In this document: positions 41,265 through 48,834 of the stretch, piece by piece
Position numbering within the stretch: the first letter of the stretch is position 1
How the letters are laid out: each line of letters starts with the position of its first letter
Source of the DNA: Arthrobacter subterraneus
GTDB taxonomy: Bacteria > Actinomycetota > Actinomycetes > Actinomycetales > Micrococcaceae
Direction of reading: 5' to 3'
DNA: 64,000 nt
NCBI RefSeq assembly: GCF_900099735.1
Contig: NZ_FNDT01000001.1
Coordinates: forward strand, 489,722 to 553,721
Notes under the pieces: model-generated
The model's input: the letters and a program-made list of their open reading frames with translations, nothing else
Database searches by the model: none
What the model was told of the DNA's origin: nothing
Position numbers and translations under genes: made by a program

Positions 41265-43619
41265 GTGCCTGCACACGATTCACTGATCCCGCTTCTCGGC
41301 GGAGGAGATCCTGAGCAGCTCGTTCATGTCCGGCATCTTCCGGCGCGTGAGGCCGTCTCCAGCGAATGGCCCGGCTGGGTCCACCCCGAGGTGGTGGACG
41401 CCTACCGGATGCGTGGGATCCCGATGCCGTGGAAGCACCAGAGTGACGCCGCGGACTCCGCACATGCCGGATCGCATGTAGTCATTGCAACCGGCACGGC
41501 CTCCGGGAAGTCCCTGAGCTACCAGTTGCCCGTCCTCGACGCGATCCACCGATCCGTCCTGGCGGAGAAGATCTCGCTTGAGCCCGCCGGTGCCGTGGCC
41601 CTGTATCTCTCACCGACCAAGGCGCTGGCCGCGGACCAGCTGGCAGCCATCTCCTCGCTTGGCCTGCCCACCGTCCGGGCGGACACCTACGACGGCGACA
41701 CGGACGCGGGTGCCCGACGCTGGATCCGCGACCACGCCAACCTGGTCCTGGCCAACCCGGACATGCTCCACTACGGCATCCTGCCGAACCATGCCTGGTG
41801 GGCGCGGTTCTTCCGGCGCCTCACCTACGTCGTCGTGGATGAAGCCCACACCTACCGAGGGGTGTTCGGATCGCATGTCGCCAACCTGCTTCGCAGGCTG
41901 CGCCGGGTATGCGCCTCCTACGGCGCAGACCCCGTGTTCATCGGGGCTTCAGCCACGTCCGCGGCTCCAGCCGACTCTTTTGGAAAGCTGATCGGAGCGC
42001 CCGTCACCGCCTTCACCGAGGATACTTCGCCGCACGGGTCTACGACGGTGGCGTTCTGGGAGCCTCAGCTCACTGACCTGCGCGGTGAAAACGGAGCCCG
42101 CCAACGCAGGACAGTAATCGCGGAAACGTCCGACCTGCTGACCAACCTGGTCTCGGCGCAGGTGCGGACCATCGCCTTCATCAAATCCCGCCGCGGCGCT
42201 GAAAGTATCGCCGCGAATACCAAGCGGCTGCTCAGCGAGGTGGATCAGAAGCTGCCGGCCCGGGTGGCGGCCTACCGTTCCGGATACCTTCCCGAGGAGC
42301 GCCGGCAGCTGGAGGCTGCGCTGCGGTCCGGCCGCCTGCTGGGGGTGGCGAGCACGTCGGCGCTGGAGCTGGGGATCGATATCTCCGGTCTGGACGCCGT
42401 ACTCGTGGCCGGATGGCCTGGGACCCGTGCGTCATTGCTGCAGCAGATCGGGCGAGCCGGCCGTTCCGGACAGGACGCCCTCGCGGCCTTTGTTGCCAGT
42501 GATGACCCGCTGGATACCTACCTGGTCCACCATCCCGAGGCGGTGTTCGACGTCGGGGTGGAGGCGACGGTGTTCGATCCCGCGAACCCCTATGTGCTCG
42601 GTCCGCACCTGTGCGCTGCTGCCGCCGAGCTTCCCCTGACACCCGAGGACCTGCCGCTCTTCGGGGAGACCGCGCGGGCCCTGTGTGACCAGTTGGTGGA
42701 TCAGGGGCTCCTGCGCAGCCGGCCTGCGGGCTGGTTCTGGACACATCCGCAGAGCGCCGCGGGCATGGTCAACCTGCGCGCTGATGGGGGCGGGCCCATC
42801 AACATTATCGAGAGCGACACCGGGACGGTGCTCGGAACCATGGATTCACCGCAGAGCCACTATCAGGCGCACGCGGGTGCCGTGTACGTGCACCAGGGCC
42901 AGAGCTACGTTGTGGATGAGCTGAACGAGCAGGACCACTGCGCGATGGTGACCCGCTCCAATCCCGACTACTACACCCAAGCCCGTGACGTCACGCAGAT
43001 CGAGGTGATCTCTGAGCAGCGCGCAGTACTGTGGGGCCCTGTCCGGGTCTGTTTCGGCGAGGTCAAGGTGACCACGCAGGTGATCTCCTTCCAGCGGAAG
43101 GCGTTCGTCTCGAATGAGATCCTCGGGGAGGAACCCCTGGAACTCGGGGCGCGGGACCTGTTCACGAAGAGTGTCTGGTTCGAGTGCGACAACCGGCTGC
43201 TCGAAAGCAGCGGCATCACCGCAGCAGACCTGCCCGGCGCACTGCACGCTGCGGAACATGCCGCGATCGGGCTGCTCCCGCTCGTCGCATCCAGCGACCG
43301 CTGGGACATCGGTGGGGTCTCGACCGCCCTGCACGCCGACACCGGGTTGCCCACCATTTTCGTTTATGACGGCCATCCGGGCGGCGCGGGATTTGCCGAG
43401 CGTGGCTTCGACGCTGCCGAGACCTGGCTCAGCGCTACGGCGCAAGCGATCAGCGCCTGCGAGTGTGAGTCCGGTTGCCCGTCCTGCGTCCAGTCACCCA
43501 AGTGCGGCAACCGCAACAACCCGCTGAGCAAGGCGGGTGCCCTCACCCTGCTGAACATGCTGCTGGCGCAGGCCCGGCTTGGTGAACCTGCGCCAGCGGC
43601 GAGCATGCCGGATCTGTGA
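41265..43619 (+). CDS. DEAD/DEAH helicase with DUF1998 (MrfA/Hrq1-like)
   Basis: A 784-residue superfamily 2 helicase. Motif I is ATGTASGKSLSYQLP, motif II is VVVDEAHTYRG, motif III is GASATS, and motif VI is QQIGRAGRSG. The C-terminal domain ends with four Cys (CECESGCPSCVQSPKCG), the DUF1998 / MZB metal site of MrfA and Hrq1. B. subtilis MrfA acts in mitomycin C lesion excision; relatives here (Rv3649) are little studied. The start is GTG 41265. Confidence 0.92.
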   Translation: MPAHDSLIPLLGGGDPEQLVHVRHLPAREAVSSEWPGWVHPEVVDAYRMRGIPMPWKHQSDAADSAHAGSHVVIATGTASGKSLSYQLPVLDAIHRSVLAEKISLEPAGAVALYLSPTKALAADQLAAISSLGLPTVRADTYDGDTDAGARRWIRDHANLVLANPDMLHYGILPNHAWWARFFRRLTYVVVDEAHTYRGVFGSHVANLLRRLRRVCASYGADPVFIGASATSAAPADSFGKLIGAPVTAFTEDTSPHGSTTVAFWEPQLTDLRGENGARQRRTVIAETSDLLTNLVSAQVRTIAFIKSRRGAESIAANTKRLLSEVDQKLPARVAAYRSGYLPEERRQLEAALRSGRLLGVASTSALELGIDISGLDAVLVAGWPGTRASLLQQIGRAGRSGQDALAAFVASDDPLDTYLVHHPEAVFDVGVEATVFDPANPYVLGPHLCAAAAELPLTPEDLPLFGETARALCDQLVDQGLLRSRPAGWFWTHPQSAAGMVNLRADGGGPINIIESDTGTVLGTMDSPQSHYQAHAGAVYVHQGQSYVVDELNEQDHCAMVTRSNPDYYTQARDVTQIEVISEQRAVLWGPVRVCFGEVKVTTQVISFQRKAFVSNEILGEEPLELGARDLFTKSVWFECDNRLLESSGITAADLPGALHAAEHAAIGLLPLVASSDRWDIGGVSTALHADTGLPTIFVYDGHPGGAGFAERGFDAAETWLSATAQAISACECESGCPSCVQSPKCGNRNNPLSKAGALTLLNMLLAQARLGEPAPAASMPDL

Positions 43620-43723
43620 AGCTCCTTTCGGTGAGGCTGTGCTCCGGGGTGGCTCCGCGCGGGGATGAGTTCGCGGCCGGTCTTCGGCGCGGAGGCCTAC
43701 GGCGAGGGCAACCCGTCTGCCGC

Positions 43724-43763
43724 GACCTACGGCGGCAGCCTACGGCAGTGGTCTACGGTGGTG
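43724..43763. repeat. Three 13-14 bp TACGG tandem repeats
   Basis: GACCTACGGCGGCA, GCCTACGGCAGTG and GTCTACGGTGGTG run in tandem at 43724-43763 between the helicase and the convergent Rv3654c-like gene, overlapping the end of the latter. The 43620-43723 part of the gap shows nothing else. Confidence 0.55.
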
Positions 43764-44133
43764 GCCCGGCTCGCGCCCGGCCCGACGCCGGAGGCAGCGC
43801 GGGAACGGAATCCACCTCAGTATGAACCTGAACAATATGGCCTGATTGCCCTTGCACCAGGCACCCCGTGAGGCGGGCGCCATGGTGAGCGGCAACCCCG
43901 GCAGCTACTGCGCACGGGCTGCCGTCACGCAGCCCGCGTGCGGCGTCCGCCGCCGCAAGCGCCGACAGGTCCGCGGCCGTTGCCGCCCGCGAGGCGGCCA
44001 CCGACGCCTGGGCAAAGAGCACCACTACCGCGAGAACCAGCAGGGCCGCTATCGCGATGCCCGCCATCAACACCGTTCCCGCGCCCGTTTCACGCTCACA
44101 GCTGCAGCGCCTCATAACTGCTCGGCGCCTCAT
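43753..44133 (-). CDS. Rv3654c-like secreted/TadE-like helicase-adjacent protein
   Basis: A 126-residue protein with one N-terminal transmembrane segment (about 20-42: VLMAGIAIAALLVLAVVVLF) preceded by GAGTVL, a TadE/TadG-like pattern. An Ala-rich DLSALAAADAARG stretch and a Cys pair follow. It matches the Rv3654c family at the end of actinobacterial tad clusters. The ATG at 44133 overlaps the tadE stop; a second ATG at 44115, in a duplicated copy of the same 18 bases, is an equally good start. Confidence 0.8.
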   Translation of the reverse strand: MRRRAVMRRCSCERETGAGTVLMAGIAIAALLVLAVVVLFAQASVAASRAATAADLSALAAADAARGLRDGSPCAVAAGVAAHHGARLTGCLVQGQSGHIVQVHTEVDSVPALPPASGRARAGPPP

Positions 44134-44142
44134 AACTGCTCC
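44107..44142. repeat. 18-bp tandem duplication at the tadE / Rv3654c-like junction
   Basis: Two copies of GCGCCTCATAACTGCTC plus one base (44107-44124 and 44125-44142) lie head to tail with one final mismatch. Each copy contains the ATGA stop-start overlap on the minus strand, so the coupling signal of the two genes is doubled. Confidence 0.85.
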
Positions 44143-44498
44143 GGCAGAGCGACGGCGCGGGCCGAAAGGTCGATGCTGAACAGATCCAGTACCGGCACAT
44201 CAACCGAAGTTGTCACGGTCACGATGCTGTAGCCGCCCTCCGGATGGACGGCGAATTGCGTGTCGCCGCCGGCGATCCTGCGGGCGGTGGCTGCCGCGGC
44301 TGCGCTGCTTTCACCACGCATGATCTCGCGTGCTCCGGCCCTCGCTGCCTCCTCGATACGCAGCTGCGAGACCCCTAGTGCTGCAGCCGCCAGGACGACC
44401 CCCAGCAGAGCCACCACCGCGGGGAAAGCCACCGCCACCTCTGCAGTGACCGTTCCCCTATCCCCGCGGTCGGTCACCGGCATTCCTGCCCGGGCCAT
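44130..44498 (-). CDS. TadE family pilus assembly protein
   Basis: A 122-residue pseudopilin-like protein. The processing-type region GTVTAEVAVAFP is followed by a hydrophobic helix (about 24-44) and a small extracytoplasmic domain. The Glu at +5-like position in TAEVA is conserved in TadE. It overlaps the next gene by 4 bases and follows the DUF4244 pilin by 6. Confidence 0.85.
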   Translation of the reverse strand: MARAGMPVTDRGDRGTVTAEVAVAFPAVVALLGVVLAAAALGVSQLRIEEAARAGAREIMRGESSAAAAATARRIAGGDTQFAVHPEGGYSIVTVTTSVDVPVLDLFSIDLSARAVALPEQL

Positions 44499-44504
44499 GA
44501 AGCC

Positions 44505-44813
44505 TCAGCCGAAGCTGAGGGCGTTGGTGATCAGGGACGTCAGCAGGCCGCGGATCTCCCCGCTGGATAGGACTGCCACCAAAAGCGCCGCGAATCCGAC
44601 GGCAGCCAGCGTGGCGATCGCGTACTCGGCCGTCGCGAGCCCGGCCTCCGACCGCATCAGCCCGCGCGGTGCAGGCCGGTTGTCCCCGATGCTGCCGGGC
44701 CGCAGGGACGTCACGGTGGCGAGCGGCTGTTCGCTCTGACGGTCTTGCGGCAAACCCTCGGAGCACGCGGTCGGTGCGGTCGGTGCGGTCGGTGCGGTGA
44801 TGGAACGTGACAT
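44505..44813 (-). CDS. DUF4244 Flp-like pilin of the tad cluster
   Basis: A 102-residue protein. The unusually long N-terminal part (1-57) is polar, and the pilin core SEAGLATAEYAIATLAAVGFAALLVAVL has the Flp prepilin pattern with conserved Glu and Tyr. It would be cleaved by a prepilin peptidase not in this window. AAGGAG precedes ATG 44813. Three perfect 9-bp repeats (44769-44795) encode TAPTAPTAP near the N-terminus. Confidence 0.85.
   Translation of the reverse strand: MSRSITAPTAPTAPTACSEGLPQDRQSEQPLATVTSLRPGSIGDNRPAPRGLMRSEAGLATAEYAIATLAAVGFAALLVAVLSSGEIRGLLTSLITNALSFG
44769..44795. repeat. Three 9-bp tandem repeats in the pilin N-terminus
   Basis: GGTCGGTGC occurs three times without change. 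It keeps the reading frame and encodes a Thr-Ala-Pro repeat, so copy number could vary without breaking the gene. Confidence 0.85.
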
Positions 44814-44961
44814 GACAACTCCTTGATAGTGGTTGTTACGGTTGACCGCTTGAGCGGCTGATTCGAGTGTTCCGCGCACCCGTTCAACCTGGAGAGGGAG
44901 AACCCCGTAAGTGGATAAGTGCAGGTGTTACAAGGGATTGTGGAGCGCGAGAGGGATTGCG

Positions 44962-44990
44962 GCCCCGCAGCTGCGGCCGCTGCGAGCGGG
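44962..44990 (-). terminator. Strong hairpin between tadC and the pilin gene
   Basis: CCCCGC with GCGGGG encloses GCAGC with GCTGC, giving a stem of about 11 pairs. It lies in the 320-base gap 44814-45133, the longest inside the tad cluster. It could end or weaken read-through of the ssd-tadABC transcript. The 120 bases after it, down to the pilin start, hold a candidate -35 TTGTAA near 44931, so the pilin may have its own promoter. Confidence 0.45.
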
Positions 44991-45025
44991 GTAGCAACGG
45001 CGCCGGTGGCCGCGCCGGTTGGCGG

Positions 45026-45075
45026 TGGCGTGAGGCGGCGATAGCGGCTGTGGCGTGAGGCGGCGGTGACCGCTG
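45026..45075. repeat. 25-bp tandem duplication between tadC and the pilin gene
   Basis: Two units beginning TGGCGTGAGGCGGCG (45026-45050 and 45051-45075) differ at three or four positions. They are non-coding and lie upstream of the pilin hairpin. Confidence 0.7.
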
Positions 45076-45133
45076 TGGCGCCGTAGGGAGTGCCAGCTGG
45101 CGCGAGGCCGCTGACAGCGCACGGTCGCGCCCT

Positions 45134-45748
45134 CTACTGGGTGGTGAAAGCCGGAAACAGGCCAACCAGGATGGGGATGACTCCCAGGCACACGAAGGCA
45201 GGAAGCGAACACAAACCCAGCGGAACGACCAGCCGGACCCCGAGCGCGGCAGCCCTCTGTTCCGCAGCCCTGTTCCTTCTCCGCCTGAACTGGGCAGCGT
45301 GCGCCGTGACAACGGCGGCGGACGGCGCCCCTGTTGTGCCGGCAAATCTCAGCGCGCGCCCGAGTTCCTGGACGGCCTCGCAGGAGCCGCCGGCGGAGGC
45401 TGCCGCCCACGCCACCTCCCAGGACGCCCCAAGATCCAGTGCCGTCTTGACGGAGATCAGAGACGTACGGACGGGCGGTGATGCCGACCGGGCAAGAATG
45501 TCCAGGCCACGGTCCAGCGGCGACCCGGCCGCAAGCATGGACGCCATCAGGTCCATCATGAGCGCCGGGTCGTCCAGCCCTTGCTGTGGGAACCCTTGCT
45601 GTGGGATTCCGCCGGCTGGGTTTTGCCGGGACGGAGTCCGTCGCCAGGTGGTCGGGGCGGAACCAATGCCTCCACGCGAACGTGCCGGCGAACAGTGCAG
45701 CAGCCAACACCCCGCCCAGAGGAGGGCCGCAACCAGCGCACCGGTCAT
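45134..45748 (-). CDS. tadC: TadC-type pilus inner membrane protein (T2SSF)
   Basis: A 204-residue protein with a T2SSF domain (ALMMDLMASMLAAGSPLDRGLDIL), an N-terminal helix and a C-terminal helix pair (VVPLGLCSLPAFVCLGVIPILVG). It is shorter than canonical TadC, as in Rv3657c-like proteins. A 15-bp tandem repeat (45578-45606) encodes a QQG-x-P repeat. The start overlaps the tadB stop (ATGA). Confidence 0.85.
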   Translation of the reverse strand: MTGALVAALLWAGCWLLHCSPARSRGGIGSAPTTWRRTPSRQNPAGGIPQQGFPQQGLDDPALMMDLMASMLAAGSPLDRGLDILARSASPPVRTSLISVKTALDLGASWEVAWAAASAGGSCEAVQELGRALRFAGTTGAPSAAVVTAHAAQFRRRRNRAAEQRAAALGVRLVVPLGLCSLPAFVCLGVIPILVGLFPAFTTQ

Positions 45749-46464
45749 GCCGAATCACCCGCGGCGGCGCGGACCAGCCTGCTTGACCAGAACCTGCCAA
45801 TGACCATGAGCACCGCTCCCGCGCACAGCGTGGCAATACCGGGTGCCGAACCGAGCAGGACCGCTACGGGGTCAACCCCAAGCAGATATCCGACCCCGAG
45901 CCCGAAGAGCGGCAGCCATGACAGCAGCCGGACCGTTGCCCGGGGACCGGCGAGTGCCGTGCCGCGGGCTGCATCGGAATCCAGTTGGGCATCGCGCTGG
46001 GCAGCGTAACGGGAAAGGACGGCGGCGAGGGACGCGCCACTGCGTTCGGCAACCTCCAGGCAGGCGGCCAGATCACGCCAGAGGGACCTCAATGCGGGAT
46101 CGCGGGTCTGCGACCCTGCCTCCCGCAGCACCTCCGGAACGCTGAGCCCGAGCTGGGCCGCCTGATGCGCCGGCAGCAGGGCAGGTTTGATGGCTGCCGG
46201 GAAGCCGCTGCTTCCGCCGTGCACGCTGAGCATGTCTCCCCACAGCTGCGAGGGTGCCCGGCCTGCCTGGAGCAGACCGGTGAGCTGGTGGATGAACAGC
46301 GGAATCTCATGTGGGTCCGTTGTGCGCTGGCGCTTCGGGAGGACCAGCCGAGGGGAGGCGACCGGATGCCGGGCCGGCGCCCCGGCGGCATGCAGGGGAC
46401 GACGTGGGAGCATCAGCAGCCAATAGGCTGCGAACAGCGTTCCGGCCAAAAGTACGCCGCTCAT
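45745..46464 (-). CDS. tadB: TadB-type pilus inner membrane protein (T2SSF)
   Basis: A 239-residue protein. The N-terminal helix SGVLLAGTLFAAYWLLML is followed by a T2SSF domain (PLFIHQLTGLLQAGRAPSQLW and LAACLEVAERSGASLAAVLSRYA). Two C-terminal helices follow. It forms the membrane platform with TadC. ATG 46464 begins 2 bases after the tadA stop; a longer start at 46533 would overlap tadA and is rejected. Confidence 0.87.
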   Translation of the reverse strand: MSGVLLAGTLFAAYWLLMLPRRPLHAAGAPARHPVASPRLVLPKRQRTTDPHEIPLFIHQLTGLLQAGRAPSQLWGDMLSVHGGSSGFPAAIKPALLPAHQAAQLGLSVPEVLREAGSQTRDPALRSLWRDLAACLEVAERSGASLAAVLSRYAAQRDAQLDSDAARGTALAGPRATVRLLSWLPLFGLGVGYLLGVDPVAVLLGSAPGIATLCAGAVLMVIGRFWSSRLVRAAAGDSA

Positions 46465-46465
46465 G

Positions 46466-47656
46466 TCAACGGCCCCGGTCAAGCATTCCAGCCAGCTTTT
46501 CCCAGGCCGGCCCCCGCTCTGATCTTGCCCCATTCCGCCTCAACGCCGTCCGCACGGTCAATTCGCCGCCGCCGGCCTGTTCCAGCACACCGATCTCGGA
46601 GACCGTGCGCCCGCTGTGTGTGCGAACAACGTGGATGATGACATCGAGCGCATTGGCGGCCTGTAACGCCAAGGCGCCGGCCTCCATCCCGGCGAGGGCC
46701 GCAAGCGCGCAGAGCCGGGCGGGAACGCTCGCCGCCGAATTCGCGTGAATGGTCCCGCCGGCGCCGTGGTGTCCGGTATTCATTGCGGCCAGCAGTTCGC
46801 GGACCTCGGCTCCGCGGCACTCACCGACGATGAGGCGGTCGGGACGCATCCGCAATGCCTGCCGGACAAGCTCAGCCAGGTCCACCGACCCGCTGCCTTC
46901 CAGGTTTCCGTGCCTGCCCTGCAGCCCCACGGCATGCGGGTGCACGGGGCTGAGTTCAGCGGAATCCTCAACGGTGACCAGCCGTTCATCCTGGCCGCTC
47001 AGGGACAGCAGAGCGCCAAGCAGCGTGGTTTTCCCTGTACCGGTGCCGCCGCTTATGAGGAAGTTCAACCGTTTGTGGACGATGCCGCGCAGGGCTGCCG
47101 ACATGGGGGCGTCGAGCCCGGCTGCGGGCACCAGTTCGTCGAAGGTGAAGGAGCGCTGCCGCTGGATTCGGATGGAGAGCAGCGTCCCGTGCGTGGACAG
47201 CGGTGGGAGAACCGCATGCACACGGAACCGGTCCAGCCGCACATCCACGCAGGGGTTTCCGTCATCCAGCCTTCGCCCGCCCGCAGCAATGAGCCGGGCG
47301 GCAAGTGCCCGCACGTCAGCATCAGCGGGGAAGGAGAGATCTGTGCGCTGGAGGCCGCCGCCGTCGTCCACCCAGACCGCATCCGGGCCGTTCACAAGGA
47401 TGTCGGTGATGGAAGGGTCCTCCGCGAACCGCTGCAGCGGGCCAAGACCCTGCAGCTCGGCCCGGACCCGGTCCATGGTGTGGAAGGCCCCCTCGGAGCC
47501 CAACAAACGCCCGGTGGACTGGACCGCTGCTGCCAGACGTGCCCCGGTGACCGGCGCCGATTCGCTGAGGACCGCATTCCGCACCTGGGTGACCATGGCG
47601 GCGTCGGTGGCCACGGCGGTCCGGCGGTTGCGCCGCGATCCGGGCTGCTGGTTCAT
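46466..47656 (-). CDS. tadA: TadA/CpaF pilus assembly ATPase
   Basis: A 396-residue secretion ATPase of the VirB11/CpaF type. It has Walker A ISGGTGTGKTTLL, an Asp box near VTVEDSAEL, Walker B RPDRLIVGECRGAE and the His box HHGAGGTIHANSA. It powers pilin export. The ATG at 47656 overlaps the ssd stop (ATGA); a start at 47803 would run back into ssd. Confidence 0.93.
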   Translation of the reverse strand: MNQQPGSRRNRRTAVATDAAMVTQVRNAVLSESAPVTGARLAAAVQSTGRLLGSEGAFHTMDRVRAELQGLGPLQRFAEDPSITDILVNGPDAVWVDDGGGLQRTDLSFPADADVRALAARLIAAGGRRLDDGNPCVDVRLDRFRVHAVLPPLSTHGTLLSIRIQRQRSFTFDELVPAAGLDAPMSAALRGIVHKRLNFLISGGTGTGKTTLLGALLSLSGQDERLVTVEDSAELSPVHPHAVGLQGRHGNLEGSGSVDLAELVRQALRMRPDRLIVGECRGAEVRELLAAMNTGHHGAGGTIHANSAASVPARLCALAALAGMEAGALALQAANALDVIIHVVRTHSGRTVSEIGVLEQAGGGELTVRTALRRNGARSERGPAWEKLAGMLDRGR

Positions 47657-48720
47657 GCGCTCAGCTCCAACGTTCCGGTGAGGATGGCATCCAGTGTCGA
47701 ACGGACGAAGGAGCGGACCGCCCGCCGGCGTGCAAGGTCGAGGAGCCTCCCCTGGTTCTCGCGCTCGTCGGCGGCGCGGAGATGCGGCAGATAGCCGGCG
47801 CACGGCAGTCCAAGCGCGTCAGCGATCCTTTGTGGGTCAAGATCCGGTCCGAGCGGCCCCCGGATAACCGCCCGGATGGGCAACGGGTGCAACTGGGCGA
47901 CCTGCGCGCGGGCCGCTGAGATGGCGCGGGTCCTTCCCGGCACCACCAGGAGGATGCTGTCGCAGTACGGAAGCAGCGACCCGTCCGCTGACCAGCCCCG
48001 CGCCACGTCAACCAGCGTTACGCCGTAGGCGGCCCTCGCCGCCTCCATGACGGGCGGCACCGCGGTGGACGCCAGAATGCCCGGTGGAGGCGGATCCACG
48101 CCCATCGACAGCAGGGAGAATCCTTCAAGCGAAGGGAGGGCGGAAACAAGCTGATCCGGGTTCAGCGTGCCACGGACCTCTCCCAGATCCGGCCAGCGCA
48201 CGCCGGGCAGGGCCTCGCTGCCAAGTGCCAGCTCCAGCCCGCCGCCCAGGGGATCGCCGTCGACCAGTAGCGGCCGCAGGTTCCGGGAACCCGCGCCGGC
48301 GGCGAGCCACACGCTGACCATGCTCGCACCCACTCCCCCGGCGGCTCCCAGCACTCCGACAACGGTTCCCTCATCCTGGGCACGCTGCAGCATGCCCAGA
48401 TGCTCGGCCAGCCAGCCGGCAGCCTGCGGCAGGATGGCTACACGGTCTGCGTTACAGCGCGCGGCGGAGGCCCAGGCACCTGCCTCCTCGCCCTCAATCC
48501 CAAGCACGATCACGGCGCAGCCCGGGACGGCATGCCGGGCGCTCCCGCTGTCCAGCAGCACGACGGCGGGACGGAGCGCAAGGGCCTCGCCAATTGTGGA
48601 AGCGTTCGCGAGCGTCAGACCCGCAGCCACCACTACCCTCGCCGCTTCATCGCGGAGACGTTGCGAGGAACTGACCAGTACGACGCTGGCCGAATCAGGA
48701 GCCGGGATCCAGGAAGACAT
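47653..48720 (-). CDS. ssd: CpaE/Ssd-like ParA-family protein
   Basis: A 355-residue protein like the M. tuberculosis septum-site determining protein (Rv3660c) and CpaE. A receiver-like N-terminal domain (1-115) precedes a MinD/ParA fold: VLGAAGGVGASMVSVWLA, VDGDPLGGGLEL, and VDVARGW. The P-loop has Ala where active ParA ATPases have the signature and catalytic Lys residues, so ATP hydrolysis is doubtful. It is first in ssd-tadA-tadB-tadC; CpaE-like proteins place Tad pili at the cell pole. Confidence 0.85.
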   Translation of the reverse strand: MSSWIPAPDSASVVLVSSSQRLRDEAARVVVAAGLTLANASTIGEALALRPAVVLLDSGSARHAVPGCAVIVLGIEGEEAGAWASAARCNADRVAILPQAAGWLAEHLGMLQRAQDEGTVVGVLGAAGGVGASMVSVWLAAGAGSRNLRPLLVDGDPLGGGLELALGSEALPGVRWPDLGEVRGTLNPDQLVSALPSLEGFSLLSMGVDPPPPGILASTAVPPVMEAARAAYGVTLVDVARGWSADGSLLPYCDSILLVVPGRTRAISAARAQVAQLHPLPIRAVIRGPLGPDLDPQRIADALGLPCAGYLPHLRAADERENQGRLLDLARRRAVRSFVRSTLDAILTGTLELSA

Positions 48721-48834
48721 ACCGTAAGCCTGCGCCCGCAAACGTGCGCGTCCCGCGCCGGAACCTGCCTATGTGGATATCTTCAGCCGAAGTGCAGGAA
48801 TAGTCGGGGTCCATGGTGGGCAACAATAGGAGGC

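Noticed and set aside
48722-48834. 6C RNA at the ssd locus, where M. tuberculosis carries it
   Set aside because: The 113-base gap upstream of ssd has no C-rich loop hairpins. The C-loop element in this window is at 32491 instead.
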